DNA of 64,000 bases from the IMG/VR virus record IMGVR_UViG_3300027844_001828, positions 62,001 through 126,000 of that record. One strand, 5' to 3'. Below the pieces are notes generated by a model that had not been told where the DNA came from, did not search any database, and was given only the letters and a program-made list of their open reading frames with translations. A program made the translations under genes and the position numbers. Below are positions 1-9,632 of this stretch, piece by piece (the first letter of the stretch is position 1; every line of letters starts with the position of its first letter). This DNA comes from a virus.

Positions 1-1
1 T

Positions 2-259
2 ATCAATAACGTCGCAGACCTCGCCGTTAAACATCACGAATACCATGTCGCCAGAGATGTCGTCCGAGCGATGGAAAAAGTTTGCGCCGAATTGGAATTT
101 GATCTCCCTAACAATGTTTTTGCGCATATAATAAGCATCATAGGCAACAACCCTCCGATTAGAACGGCCAGGGAATTAGAAATGCTTAGTTTCATGGTGA
201 TAGAAAAAGACAAGCAACTTAGTAAAAAGCCACAGGCAAACGACAAGAGAAATGAGTAA
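2..259 (+). CDS. hypothetical protein, 5' end cut by window
   Basis: The frame is open from the first bases of the window, so the N-terminus is missing; an internal ATG lies at 71. The visible part (about 85 residues) is mixed charged and hydrophobic with a Lys-rich tail. I recognise no family. It overlaps the next gene by 8 nt, which suggests translational coupling in an operon that starts upstream of the window. Confidence 0.6.
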   Translation: MNNVADLAVKHHEYHVARDVVRAMEKVCAELEFDLPNNVFAHIISIIGNNPPIRTARELEMLSFMVIEKDKQLSKKPQANDKRNE

Positions 260-941
260 CACAGAACTCACAATTCCACAGACATCAAAAAAGCAATTAG
301 AAAAAGTAGTAGGCAGTGACGAAGATTTAGAGAAATTTCTTTATGCACAAGTCAGCATCAATAATGATGGCCTATATTACGAATCTGATTGCGTAGTATG
401 TTCCAGCCAGTACAGAAAAGAGTCAGAAGAAAAATGGCTCGACTCCAGGAACGCTGATGAAATCGTTACTTATTTCAAAGATAAGGGCGAACCAATTCCA
501 AGATCGGTTGTAAAAAACCATATGGAATTCCACATTGATCAGAGCTATATTGAACTCCGTAAAAGAGAATACATAAAAAAAGTCATTTCTATGACCAATA
601 TGCACCTCGATACTATAAGTAGAGTTGAGATGGCAATGTCGGCAATAAATGACCGTATCATAGCAATAAACGCTTCAGAAGAGCCAGCGTCATCACCTGT
701 TGCTATAAACAAGATAAAAGCCGAGACCACATGTAAATTAGTCTCGTCAATGTCGAGTTTGTTACAATTGAGAGCCAATCTTTTGGGAGAAATGGCTGCT
801 TCAGGGGAAGTGTTAACAATAAAGCAAGAAGATTTTTCTTCTATATTTGGAGACTCGTTGCAAAAGTTTAATTCAGAATCGGCGAGAGAAGCAATAAATT
901 ATATCTTAGACAAGTTTGTCGAGGCAGCAAAAAAACAATAG
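252..941 (+). CDS. hypothetical protein with CxxC and helix-turn-helix-like segment
   Basis: This 229-residue protein has a CVVC pair near residue 48. About 30 residues later comes a segment, PRSVVKNHMEFHI, of the kind seen in small DNA-binding domains that pair a CxxC knuckle with a helix-turn-helix, as in some phage terminase small subunits. The second half is predicted helical by eye, with Ala/Ser-rich stretches. No large terminase subunit is visible nearby, so a terminase role is only a possibility. The start overlaps the previous gene by 8 nt. Confidence 0.75.
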   Translation: MSNTELTIPQTSKKQLEKVVGSDEDLEKFLYAQVSINNDGLYYESDCVVCSSQYRKESEEKWLDSRNADEIVTYFKDKGEPIPRSVVKNHMEFHIDQSYIELRKREYIKKVISMTNMHLDTISRVEMAMSAINDRIIAINASEEPASSPVAINKIKAETTCKLVSSMSSLLQLRANLLGEMAASGEVLTIKQEDFSSIFGDSLQKFNSESAREAINYILDKFVEAAKKQ

Positions 942-951
942 GAGAATAACG

Positions 952-1335
952 ATGGAAAATAACTTAAATGAAGAAGTCGAAGAGACATCCCCAGTAACAC
1001 TTGAAGCTGGAGAAGAACAGGTTGAAGAAGTCAAGGATATCCCTCTTGGAATTAGAGACATTAAAGCCTTGAAAAGAAACAAATACGACGATGTCAAAAA
1101 CAATTTTAATCAGGTTTTTGTGTTAAAGCATAAGACTGGGAAGATCGCGCAATTACAAGCGGCGAGCGATGCCCACGCATGCACGTTGATCGGATGGAGA
1201 CCGCGACAATGCAAGCTCATCACATCTTATGTAAAGTCTGCTGATGAGGAAGTTGATGTTCAAACTATTGACCCGTTGTTCACTCAGGGGTTCAAAGAAG
1301 AACCGGCTGTGTCCCCTGCCGCGTCAATTTCGTAG
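952..1335 (+). CDS. hypothetical protein, acidic N-terminus
   Basis: The start is the ATG at 952, which has GGAG 8 nt upstream; an in-frame start at 916 would lie inside the previous gene and lacks a ribosome site. The 127-residue product has a Glu-rich first 30 residues, a basic central part (KALKRNKYDDVKNNF) and a Ser/Ala tail. No family recognised. It follows the preceding gene after 10 nt and is probably in the same operon. Confidence 0.7.
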   Translation: MENNLNEEVEETSPVTLEAGEEQVEEVKDIPLGIRDIKALKRNKYDDVKNNFNQVFVLKHKTGKIAQLQAASDAHACTLIGWRPRQCKLITSYVKSADEEVDVQTIDPLFTQGFKEEPAVSPAASIS

Positions 1336-1413
1336 CTCAATAGAGGGAATAGGGCGGCGGCGCTTGAAAATAACCATATCAATTTTGATTAATAAATATT
1401 AAGGAGAATCCAG

Positions 1414-2541
1414 ATGTCTCAATATTGCAGAACTTCACTAACTATATCAGCAGAGATGATTAACCAGTATGTCGCCCAAGTCCTTGGCATTACCAGTTTA
1501 GACTTGGAAGGGACAGAACAGGAAAAGTCTGATCTGGAGAAGCAAATAGAAAGACTTATTGAAGCTTTTGCAACAGAGAGGGATGTCTCACCTACAAGGG
1601 TCACCACGAGAAGAGCCTTGAGAGAAGAATTCGTAAATAAATACGCCGCCAGTCTTGGGATGTTAACCGCTGATTTAGATGAGAAACTTCGAGAGATATC
1701 ACGAGATACGCCGCCAACCCTTATGGATTTGTTAAATACATATGCGCAAGGTAAGGGCGTCCCATTGGAATGTTTTTATGATCCCAACGGAATCACAGAT
1801 GAAAACTTTGCGCTTTGTGATGGGGCAGAAAAAGGAGCGTCTCAGACGGGGATGTATCATGGAACGTATTATGGGAACCTCAAAGAAACTGTGCAGAAGT
1901 CATCGCAATCTTCATTAACCGAAAACGATGAGGTTATTGATAAAGTATACCTTGCTATTCCACCATCAATCGGATCACAGATTTATGGACAGAGAATGCA
2001 GGATTATTTCTTTGTTGGAACAGTGTCCGATCCAAATGCTTTAGTCACAGAAAGACCGTCTGAACAGCAGATGGAGGAAGACTACGCTGCCAGACAGCGT
2101 GGAGAAGCATCTGTTACGAGACAAGGTAGTGAGAAGAAAATAAAGATGGGCGCACATGATTTCAACAGTAGTGGTGTAGAAGGAAAGTTTGGGGAGCATC
2201 TTAGCGGCCTTGTAGGAGAATTCTTGACAAAAGAGTGGAGAAGGAGAATTGAAGATAAGCTCAAGAGAATATTCGGGAACAAGGGAATAATTGAAGATGC
2301 CTTGAGAAGAAATTACGCCGCCGCAGATGCGGCTGGTGCAGATGCTATAAGCGTCTCAGACTTGGAAAATTTTAGCGTCGAGATACTTCCAGCAAGTCCA
2401 GAATGCGATTTTGCCGTTAAGATAACCGTTGATGTTGTAACGGCAGCGCCGACAGTTACAAGAAACCAGAACGCGGTTCCAACTCCGAGTCCAGCACAGG
2501 GCGTTTCAGACGATCTTGAGCAATCATTAGAAGTCACATAA
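1414..2541 (+). CDS. hypothetical protein, 375 aa
   Basis: A strong AAGGAG site precedes the ATG. The N-terminal 100 residues are helical and charged. The middle holds Gly/Tyr-rich sequence (GMYHGTYYGNL). The C-terminal half has a helical segment with many Arg/Lys (KEWRRRIEDKLKRIFGNKG), an Ala-rich stretch and a Pro/Thr/Ser tail. No signal peptide or membrane segment is seen, and I cannot assign a function. The gene ends just before a promoter-like sequence for the next unit, so it probably closes the leftmost operon. Confidence 0.75.
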   Translation: MSQYCRTSLTISAEMINQYVAQVLGITSLDLEGTEQEKSDLEKQIERLIEAFATERDVSPTRVTTRRALREEFVNKYAASLGMLTADLDEKLREISRDTPPTLMDLLNTYAQGKGVPLECFYDPNGITDENFALCDGAEKGASQTGMYHGTYYGNLKETVQKSSQSSLTENDEVIDKVYLAIPPSIGSQIYGQRMQDYFFVGTVSDPNALVTERPSEQQMEEDYAARQRGEASVTRQGSEKKIKMGAHDFNSSGVEGKFGEHLSGLVGEFLTKEWRRRIEDKLKRIFGNKGIIEDALRRNYAAADAAGADAISVSDLENFSVEILPASPECDFAVKITVDVVTAAPTVTRNQNAVPTPSPAQGVSDDLEQSLEVT

Positions 2542-2556
2542 GTTTTTCAACATAGC

Positions 2557-2584
2557 TTGAAAAAAGTTCGATCTACGATATGTT
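2557..2584 (+). promoter_or_regulatory. sigma-70-like promoter for the RecD2-like gene
   Basis: TTGAAA at 2557-2562 is followed after exactly 16 nt by TATGTT at 2579-2584. The same -35, spacing and -10 are found before the genes at 36815 and 62191. The first in-frame ATG of the downstream ORF (2580) sits inside this -10, which argues that the true start is the ATG at 2613. Confidence 0.6.
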
Positions 2585-2612
2585 ACTTAGAAAAACTATC
2601 CGGGAAATACCT

Positions 2613-4985
2613 ATGACTAATACAGAAGAACTAGATACCTTTGCTATTCCAGCATTCGTTTCGAGAGTAAGATTCAAGAATGATGGTGGTTTCCACATCA
2701 TTTGCGCGGAAGTTAATCCAGGGTCAAACATTGTCTCAAAGGAAACGATCAAAAAAATCCCCCCAGAATGGATGGGCCGTGGAGAAATGATCGTGAAGGT
2801 ATGCACTGACGCAGTCATACTAAAAGATGTTCCATACGTGTTTATAGGAAATATAGCTACTCACGTCAAGTATGGGAAACAATTCGCAGCAGTCGATGTC
2901 TATCCAGACGATCCCAATGACGTTGCCACCATGATTGACTATCTTAAAAGGATGCCCAATATTGACGCCAGAAGAGCGCGAAAAATAGTTGATAATTTTA
3001 GCATCGAACAGATTCCGCCGATCATGAATAACGGCGGAAAAGAATTGGTGTCAATTCCAGGTATCACAGAGAAAAGAGCAGAGGCAATATCTGCCGCTTG
3101 GAAAAAGGACGCGGCTGTAAGACGAACTTATATGTGGCTCTTAAAACACCGTGTATCAGTAAAGCTTGGAAAGAGTATTTTAGAACACTTCGGCGAAACG
3201 GCCATTAACATCATTGAAGAAAATCCGTACAGGTTGATGGAAGTATACGGGATTGGATTTGAAAAGGCAGACGATATTGCCCACAAGATACTACCAGAGA
3301 TTCCGAAAGAGTTCAGAACCAAGAGCTTCATTGATGGATTTTTGAAAGAAAAGGAAACGAGTGGTCACACATGTTATCCGGCAATAAACTTGAGCAGCGA
3401 AGCCAACGCTGTGTTATCAAAAAGAAATAATGAAAATTACGACAAGTATATAAGAGAGTCTTTCGAGACAGACTTTTCCGCTGCAAGAAATTATGACAAT
3501 CAGATTTTCATCTATAGAACTCAGATGCTTTATAAAGAGATCTATTGCGCTGACTATTTGAAAGGGATGAATGAATTGGATTCAAAGTACGACGTGGGAG
3601 AAGAAGAGATATCAAGTGCGGAAGCAGAATGCTCATTAGCACTTGCGAATGGCGGAGAGTTTATTTTTGATGATAAACAGAGAGAGGCTGTAGAGAGCGC
3701 GTTCAAGAGTAAGGTCACAGTAATAACTGGTGGCGGAGGTACCGGTAAAAGCTCTATTTGTCGTGCTATCTGTACAATAGCGAATGGGAAAAATATGACG
3801 GTTAGCTTGATGGCCCCCACGGGTCAGGCCGCGAAAGTTTTGAGCAGGAAGACAGGAGTGTCAGCATCTACAATTCATAGGGGATTGGGATTGATTCCTT
3901 GCTCCAAAACTGGCGGGATAGCCAAAAACCCAGCAGGAAAAGAGGGGATTTCATCATCAATATTGATCATTGATGAATTCTCGATGGTTGGAGTGGATTT
4001 GCTCCCATGCATCTTTGAGGCCATAAGTAATCGAGTGAAAACCAACATAGTATTTGTTGGAGATCCTCAGCAGCTTCCGTCAATATCACCTGGAAACAAT
4101 TTGCATGATATAATTGACTGTAAGGCGGCAAACATAATCAAACTCAATACTGTGTATCGGCAGGATGAGAACAGCTACATATCATTGATAGCTGACAAGA
4201 TAGCGAATGGTGGAAACCCAAAAATCCCCGAAGGGGCAAGCGACTTGTTTTTCACCAACGTTAGTAATGCCGAGCATGGGATAGATTCTATTCTTGCTGT
4301 CGCGAGTAAATTTCATGATCGGGGAGAATTGGAAGATCTCCAAATAATAAGCCCCATGAAAGACAAGGTCTGTGGCGTACACAATATTAATGCCGCTTTC
4401 CAAAACAGATTCACGATTCATAATGAAAGCGTTTTCTATGATCAGAGGCCGTATTATGTTGGCGATAGAGTCATGCATATCAAGAATAACAATGAGAAGC
4501 AAGTATATAACGGGGAGATAGGATACATTGAAGATGTAGGACTTGCCGTCAGAAACCCTGAAGAGAGTGATACGAAAGTCGTTTTTATAAAAGTCAGAAT
4601 GGAAGACAAGACGATTATCTATTACGATATAGATATAAATGAAATCAGAGTTTCATGGTGTAGCACTGTTCATAAATATCAAGGGTCTCAAACTAAGTAC
4701 ATCATTTTTGTAATGATGGGCGAACATCAAAGGATGTTGACGAAGGAACTTGTTTATACTGGTTTGACAAGGGCTGAAAAGGTCGCTTTTATAATTGGAT
4801 CAGAAAGCTTGTTTTTGGCTTCACCAAATAAGAGCCAGATAAAGAGCCGGTATACTCATCTCAATGATTTTTACAATATCATGGCTAATGGAAAGGAGAA
4901 ATTCTCCATAAACATACCAAATGATGCGAATCCGATAGTAAATACCTTGGGAGAGAAAGCCTACGACTTGTTCAATTCGGCCTGA
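2613..4985 (+). CDS. RecD2-like superfamily 1B DNA helicase
   Basis: This 790-residue ATP-dependent helicase is of the RecD2/TraI-like SF1B type (5'-3' movement is typical of the family). From the chosen start, an N-terminal OB-like and helix-hairpin-helix region (VSIPGITEKRAEAISAAW) precedes the motor. Motif I is GGGGTGKSS at residues 373-381, motif II is LIIDEFSMV, a QQLPS motif III follows, and the C-terminal UvrD_C_2 region has VSWCSTVHKYQGSQ and LVYTGLTRAEKV. I prefer ATG 2613 because the upstream ATG 2580 falls in a promoter -10. Its 3' end overlaps the convergent minus-strand gene by 25 nt. A role in replication or recombination fits the DnaE, RecA and SbcDC-like neighbours. Confidence 0.9.
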   Translation: MTNTEELDTFAIPAFVSRVRFKNDGGFHIICAEVNPGSNIVSKETIKKIPPEWMGRGEMIVKVCTDAVILKDVPYVFIGNIATHVKYGKQFAAVDVYPDDPNDVATMIDYLKRMPNIDARRARKIVDNFSIEQIPPIMNNGGKELVSIPGITEKRAEAISAAWKKDAAVRRTYMWLLKHRVSVKLGKSILEHFGETAINIIEENPYRLMEVYGIGFEKADDIAHKILPEIPKEFRTKSFIDGFLKEKETSGHTCYPAINLSSEANAVLSKRNNENYDKYIRESFETDFSAARNYDNQIFIYRTQMLYKEIYCADYLKGMNELDSKYDVGEEEISSAEAECSLALANGGEFIFDDKQREAVESAFKSKVTVITGGGGTGKSSICRAICTIANGKNMTVSLMAPTGQAAKVLSRKTGVSASTIHRGLGLIPCSKTGGIAKNPAGKEGISSSILIIDEFSMVGVDLLPCIFEAISNRVKTNIVFVGDPQQLPSISPGNNLHDIIDCKAANIIKLNTVYRQDENSYISLIADKIANGGNPKIPEGASDLFFTNVSNAEHGIDSILAVASKFHDRGELEDLQIISPMKDKVCGVHNINAAFQNRFTIHNESVFYDQRPYYVGDRVMHIKNNNEKQVYNGEIGYIEDVGLAVRNPEESDTKVVFIKVRMEDKTIIYYDIDINEIRVSWCSTVHKYQGSQTKYIIFVMMGEHQRMLTKELVYTGLTRAEKVAFIIGSESLFLASPNKSQIKSRYTHLNDFYNIMANGKEKFSINIPNDANPIVNTLGEKAYDLFNSA

Positions 4986-5692
4986 TCATCGCCAGAGAAC
5001 ATGACCGCGAACTCATCAATTGTGATAACATCGCCTGAGTTTCCGCTCATCTCAATAAAAACCTTTACTTTTTCACCGGTTACGGAGAGTCTGTCGAGCT
5101 TAGTTATTTTATTCTCGTTGATGAATTGATAGTCGGTGGAATCAATGCTATCAAGGTTGGCAATACCCCACCTTATAATAGTGCCATCAGGGATGTCAGT
5201 CTCGGCAGTTATTAGGGCGTATTTGGGGCTAAAACCAACCTCAAAGGTGTCCGAGTAGAATTTGGCAGCTGTACCGGAGATTATTGCTTTGAGAGAAAGA
5301 GAGTCGATTGAAGGGCCTGTAACGGCATTATATCCGTATCCTGGCGTTGCGACACCAGATTGAATCATAATGATTCTTATTCTGACATATCGTTTTGAAA
5401 AACTTAATAGCGAGGTAGTTCCATTCCTATAAGGGCCGCTCCAGACTGGAGATTCAGTTTTGGTGTCCGTGTTACTTATAAAAATGTATCGATCAGATCC
5501 ACTTGGCGCTGATCCTGAGAATACTATTTCCTTCCATGACAGAAGTGTTGCGCTACCATCTAAGGGGTCACTTTCCCATATCCCCATGATGGTAGAGATT
5601 TTTTCAACCTTAAACACAGGACTTGTAAGCTGATTGAATGTGACCGAGGTCAATGCTGAATCGAGCGTAATTTTTGAGGTAATGTCTGCCAT
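4961..5692 (-). CDS. probable virion or tail-associated protein
   Basis: The 243-residue product is rich in Ser, Thr, Gly and alternating hydrophobic residues, the pattern of beta-structured phage tail appendages. It has no Walker, zinc or membrane motifs. The start shares one nucleotide with the stop of the upstream minus-strand gene, so the two form a coupled pair read leftward. Together they interrupt an otherwise rightward replication region. The tail assignment is inferred from composition and from the partner's similarity to the Ser/Cys-rich protein at 41.5 kb. Confidence 0.75.
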   Translation of the reverse strand: MADITSKITLDSALTSVTFNQLTSPVFKVEKISTIMGIWESDPLDGSATLLSWKEIVFSGSAPSGSDRYIFISNTDTKTESPVWSGPYRNGTTSLLSFSKRYVRIRIIMIQSGVATPGYGYNAVTGPSIDSLSLKAIISGTAAKFYSDTFEVGFSPKYALITAETDIPDGTIIRWGIANLDSIDSTDYQFINENKITKLDRLSVTGEKVKVFIEMSGNSGDVITIDEFAVMFSGDDQAELNKS

Positions 5693-6189
5693 TATGAGAA
5701 ATCAAAGAACCATTTGAATTTAAGGAAGCCTCTTTTGACCGCATTGGGTGTGGTTACATTGAGGTATATAAATTCAGATTCAGTCCTACTTGAGTTGTTA
5801 ATTTTTATGTTGTTAGTGCTTGCTGGAACGCCATTTTGGTTAGTTCCATTAAAGAATGATGTTAATAATATCTTTTCGACTAAAGAACTGGAATGTTCGA
5901 TGCCAATATTCCCTGAGGGGACAGATCCATCATCTGCTTGAGATCCACTTCCAGAGACTGTTTCGGAGCTTTTTACCAGTCCGAGTCTTATATTACTAAT
6001 TTTATCAACCCCGATGACATTCATTTTAATAACGATTGGTGTTGATTGTTCACTCGGAGTTGTCCTGTCAAGGTTGATTGAGTCCAGTTGTCTCGACGGC
6101 TGGCCGGTTTCGGGGTCATATTCTGTAATCTGAACGCTGACATCGGGTTGTGGCTTTAGCGTCGTAGTTAAATTTGTTTGGTTCGCCAT
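5692..6189 (-). CDS. tail-type protein related to N-terminus of the 41.5-kb Ser/Cys-rich protein
   Basis: This 165-residue protein ends in SEFIYLNV...FLKFKWFFDF, which matches SEYIYIWI...FFSLNWDFDY in the N-terminal domain of the protein at 41505. An upstream block (SNIRLGLVKSS against SSISLEIVSS) also matches, so the two probably share a beta-rich domain of about 150 residues. It is the first gene of a two-gene minus-strand operon. A GGAAC stretch lies 8 nt before the start. Function is inferred to be structural. Confidence 0.75.
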   Translation of the reverse strand: MANQTNLTTTLKPQPDVSVQITEYDPETGQPSRQLDSINLDRTTPSEQSTPIVIKMNVIGVDKISNIRLGLVKSSETVSGSGSQADDGSVPSGNIGIEHSSSLVEKILLTSFFNGTNQNGVPASTNNIKINNSSRTESEFIYLNVTTPNAVKRGFLKFKWFFDFS

Positions 6190-6237
6190 TTTTATTGTTC
6201 CATCATTAAACTAAGTTAATTGATTCGCTGTTAGAGC

Positions 6238-6278
6238 TTGAAATTCCTTGTAGCATAGGTATTGTATAAGAGTATAAT
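6238..6278 (+). promoter_or_regulatory. promoter region before dnaE
   Basis: TTGAAA (6238-6243) is followed after 16 nt by TATTGT (6260-6265), and a perfect TATAAT lies at 6273-6278. The region separates the minus-strand tail pair from the rightward polymerase gene. A TAGGAG ribosome site follows. Which -10 is used cannot be told from sequence. Confidence 0.5.
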
Positions 6279-6293
6279 CGCATAGGAGAAGTT

Positions 6294-9200
6294 ATGAGTA
6301 AAAAGAGTTCACAAAAATTTGTACACCTACATGTCCATTCATACTATTCTCTCTTAGAGTCAGCCGTTCCTGTAAAGGGGTTGGTCAAGAGAGCAGTAGA
6401 ATTGGGGCAACCGTCAATTGCATTGACGGACAGCGGAGCGTGTGGTGGGTTGTATCAATTTTCCGACGTGTGCCATGAAAATGGGGTCAAGCCAATACTT
6501 GGTATAGAGATACATATCGTTCAAGATATGTTAGACACAGATGGCACTAAGCCACAATCTACAGCGATCCTTCTTGCCAAAAACAAGGTTGGCTGGCAGA
6601 ACATTTGTAAGATTTCATCAGAGGCGAGTATTCAAGGGTATCACTATGCTCCAAGAGCGGATTTGAATTTGTTGTCTGAGAATTCAGAAGGGTTGATAGT
6701 TATTGCCGGGGGAAGTCGAGATGGGTTAATAGGTAATGATTTGCTTATGAACAAGAGTAATATCGCAGAAAAGAAAGCTAATTGGTTCAAAGATATTTGG
6801 GGCGACGACTTTTACTTAGAGGCCTTATATCACCCGTGTCCAGACGAGCCCGCTAAAGAATTGATGGAAAAGAACATTTGCAAAAGAGTTTTTGAGTTAG
6901 CCGAAAAGACAAATATCAAGTGCATCGTATCAAATGATGTTAGATATTTGAAGGAAAAAGATAGTGTGGTTCAAGATGCAATGACTTGCATCAAGGATCA
7001 TAAGGTTATGAAAGACGATGAACGCGCCAGACTTCCAGGGACTGGGTTTTATCTCAAATCAGCGGATGAGATGGAAGCGTTATTTCCAGACCGCCCAGAC
7101 TTGTTGGCGAATACTGTTGAGATTTCAGATAAGATAGAAGACGGAATTATTGAAAAGAACTTGGATTTGCTTCCAAGATTTTCTCCGCCAGATGGCTTAG
7201 GATCTTCTGAGTATTTGAGAAAGTTGGTTTACGATGGGTTGAAGAAAGATGATTTGTTTGATAAGCCAGGATACAAAGACAGAGTCGATTATGAGTTGAA
7301 GGTTTTCGAGACCTGTGGATTCGTTGATTACTTTCTCATTTTGGACGACTTCGTTTCTTGGGCATATAGACAGGGTATTGGAATGGGTCCGGGAAGAGGT
7401 AGTGCCGCTGGGTCTTTATGCTTGTACGCTTTGAAGGTTGTTAAGCTTGATCCAATAAAGTATGACTTACTCTTTGAGAGATTCTTCAGCGTTGACACGA
7501 CATATAGAATTCACCCAAGTTGTTTCGGGTTGAAATACAAGGGGGTTGATAAAATTGAAGTCGGCACACAGGTTCAATATGACTTGTTGAAGAGATGTGA
7601 AGATTCATGCTCTGAATTCGACAAGGATGTTTTTACGTTAGAAGGAAAGAAGATGAACCAAATGGGATGTCTTGACGACTTCTTAAGATGCTTTGTTGCA
7701 TTTGAAAAATCAGGCGGTAAGCAAGGTGATACAAACGAATGTAATTCTTCAATAGCTTATTATACTGGAATGACAAGCGTTAAGCCAATGGATATATTTA
7801 GACCGGTAGAAGAGATGGTCGCCGCTAGATTGAGCCCCCCGGATGTTGACCTTGACTTTGACGACAAGAGAAGAGACGAGGTCTATGTCTATCTTAAGAA
7901 AAAGTATGGTGACAGAAGAGCCGTCCAGATTGCGACATACACTTTGCTAAAAGCAAGGTCGATTGTGAAGGATGTAGGTAAGGCTCTTGACATTGGAAAC
8001 GATTGGGAAGCGAATCAAGAGATCAAGGAAAATAAAATGTCCGCAACACTTCGTGGGGAGAAAGCAGACAAGGTTGAAAGACCAAGAAATACCCTTGATA
8101 GAGTTGATGCGTTGGCAAAATTTATTCCATCAGCATCTTCATTTAGGGAAGCGTATGACGACAGTGCTGATTTGAGGAAGCGTGTTATCGAGGGCGGAGC
8201 ATATCATGATATTTGTATGGGGATCGATGGCGCTGTAAGACATCGTGGTGTTCATGCCGCTGGCATTGTTTTGGGAAATCGTGACATCCAAGAGGTTTGC
8301 CCCTTGACATCCATCACTGGCGTTACTGTCGCCCAGTGGGATAAAGAACAAGTTGAAGAGCTTGGCCTTTATAAGTATGATCTTCTTTCGGTCAAGAATA
8401 TTGCAATCATCTCTCAAACATTAGATTTGATCAAGGCCAATCGTGGTGAGGATATTGACATTGATACTATCGAACCAGATGACCAACGAGTGTTCAAGAT
8501 GTTGAATCAAGGTAAGACTCGCGGTGTTTTTCAGTTTGAGGGCGGATCTGTAACAAAGTTGATAAAGAATATCAACATTGACAACTTCAATGACATGGTC
8601 GCAGTAAACGCTATCAATAGGCCTGGCCCGCTACGCGCTGGTGTTGGAGACTCATATGCGGAATGTAAGCATGGTCATAAAGAGATTGAATACTTGCACG
8701 AATCAATGGAAAACATCCTTAAAGAAACTTATGGAACTATTATTTATCAAGAGCAAGTTATGAAGTTGTCAAAAGTTATGGCGGGATTCACGACTTCGGA
8801 ATCAGACGGGTTACGTAAAGCCGTTGGTAAAAAGAAACCTGAGTTGATGGCTAATATGAAGAACAAGTTTTTGGAAGGATGTGACGCTCATGGAATTGGA
8901 AAGTCTACAGCTATAGAAGTGTGGCAAATGATTGATTACTTTGGTGGGTATGGATTTAACAAGTCTCACTCATTGGCTTATTCTTTCGTCTCTTATCAGA
9001 CAGCATGGTTGAAGTTCCATTATCCAATCGAATTCTTTTCAGCTTTGTTGACTTCGGCGATTGGTGACGAAGAGAAAACCCAGTTGTATATCAATGAAGC
9101 GTGTGGCGTGGGAGAAAAAGGATTGGGAGTAAACATTCTTCCGATCAATGTCAACAAGAGCACGAATATATATGAGATTGAAGGCGAAGCTATAAGGTGT

Positions 9201-9524
9201 CCGTTAACAGTGGTTGGTGGAGTCGGAGATAGGGCAGTTGAAGAGATCATTGAGAAAAGAGAGCAGGAAGGCGAATTTATTGATTTCAAGCACTTCGTAA
9301 ATATCATTGAAGCCAGCGCCGTGACAGTTTCTGTTATTAGGAATTTAGCACAGTCAAGGGCCGGGAACGCTTTTGCACCACTTGGTATAAAAGCAAAAGA
9401 TGCGGAAGACGTATTTACAAATATGAAGAAAGATTTGAAATCAAGAAAAATGAGAGAAAATAGATTCGTTGATACTGATCTTATGAAAGTTTCATATGGA
9501 AAAATTAATGGCGCATCGAAATAA
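6294..9524 (+). CDS. dnaE: DNA polymerase III alpha subunit (DnaE type)
   Basis: This is a replicative family C DNA polymerase of 1076 residues. The N-terminal PHP domain starts with HLHVHSYYSLLES (from residue 11) and keeps the metal-ligand His residues lost in E. coli DnaE, so PHP proofreading is possible. The palm has GMGPGRGSAAGS, the PDVDLDFDD acidic motif near residues 516-523 and the third Asp in KYDLLSVKN. FNKSHSLAYSFVSY is conserved and carries no intein. Between LLFERFF (392-398) and the acidic motif lie about 115 residues where the family normally has only a few. The C-terminus is short, with no clear OB or tau-binding domain. TAGGAG precedes the start. Confidence 0.97.
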   Translation: MSKKSSQKFVHLHVHSYYSLLESAVPVKGLVKRAVELGQPSIALTDSGACGGLYQFSDVCHENGVKPILGIEIHIVQDMLDTDGTKPQSTAILLAKNKVGWQNICKISSEASIQGYHYAPRADLNLLSENSEGLIVIAGGSRDGLIGNDLLMNKSNIAEKKANWFKDIWGDDFYLEALYHPCPDEPAKELMEKNICKRVFELAEKTNIKCIVSNDVRYLKEKDSVVQDAMTCIKDHKVMKDDERARLPGTGFYLKSADEMEALFPDRPDLLANTVEISDKIEDGIIEKNLDLLPRFSPPDGLGSSEYLRKLVYDGLKKDDLFDKPGYKDRVDYELKVFETCGFVDYFLILDDFVSWAYRQGIGMGPGRGSAAGSLCLYALKVVKLDPIKYDLLFERFFSVDTTYRIHPSCFGLKYKGVDKIEVGTQVQYDLLKRCEDSCSEFDKDVFTLEGKKMNQMGCLDDFLRCFVAFEKSGGKQGDTNECNSSIAYYTGMTSVKPMDIFRPVEEMVAARLSPPDVDLDFDDKRRDEVYVYLKKKYGDRRAVQIATYTLLKARSIVKDVGKALDIGNDWEANQEIKENKMSATLRGEKADKVERPRNTLDRVDALAKFIPSASSFREAYDDSADLRKRVIEGGAYHDICMGIDGAVRHRGVHAAGIVLGNRDIQEVCPLTSITGVTVAQWDKEQVEELGLYKYDLLSVKNIAIISQTLDLIKANRGEDIDIDTIEPDDQRVFKMLNQGKTRGVFQFEGGSVTKLIKNINIDNFNDMVAVNAINRPGPLRAGVGDSYAECKHGHKEIEYLHESMENILKETYGTIIYQEQVMKLSKVMAGFTTSESDGLRKAVGKKKPELMANMKNKFLEGCDAHGIGKSTAIEVWQMIDYFGGYGFNKSHSLAYSFVSYQTAWLKFHYPIEFFSALLTSAIGDEEKTQLYINEACGVGEKGLGVNILPINVNKSTNIYEIEGEAIRCPLTVVGGVGDRAVEEIIEKREQEGEFIDFKHFVNIIEASAVTVSVIRNLAQSRAGNAFAPLGIKAKDAEDVFTNMKKDLKSRKMRENRFVDTDLMKVSYGKINGASK

Positions 9525-9537
9525 CTTCACAAAGAGC

Positions 9538-9565
9538 TTGACACATCATAGAATCATGGTATATT
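9538..9565 (+). promoter_or_regulatory. sigma-70-like promoter
   Basis: TTGACA (9538-9543), 16 nt, TATATT (9560-9565), with TGG just before the -10 (extended -10 form). It lies in the gap after dnaE and drives the gene starting at 9633. Confidence 0.7.
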
Positions 9566-9632
9566 GATTGATGTGAGATAGGGATGTATAATTAATAAAC
9601 ACTAAATTGTCTTAACAAAATAGGAGTTGATT

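Noticed and set aside
1364-1391. TTGAAA before the 1.4-kb gene as a promoter
   Set aside because: At 16-17 nt the -10 would be TGATTA or GATTAA, a poor match compared with the other promoters.
8940-9010. Possible DnaE split-intein site at GFNKSHS
   Set aside because: The conserved sequence runs through the site without interruption, so no intein is present there.
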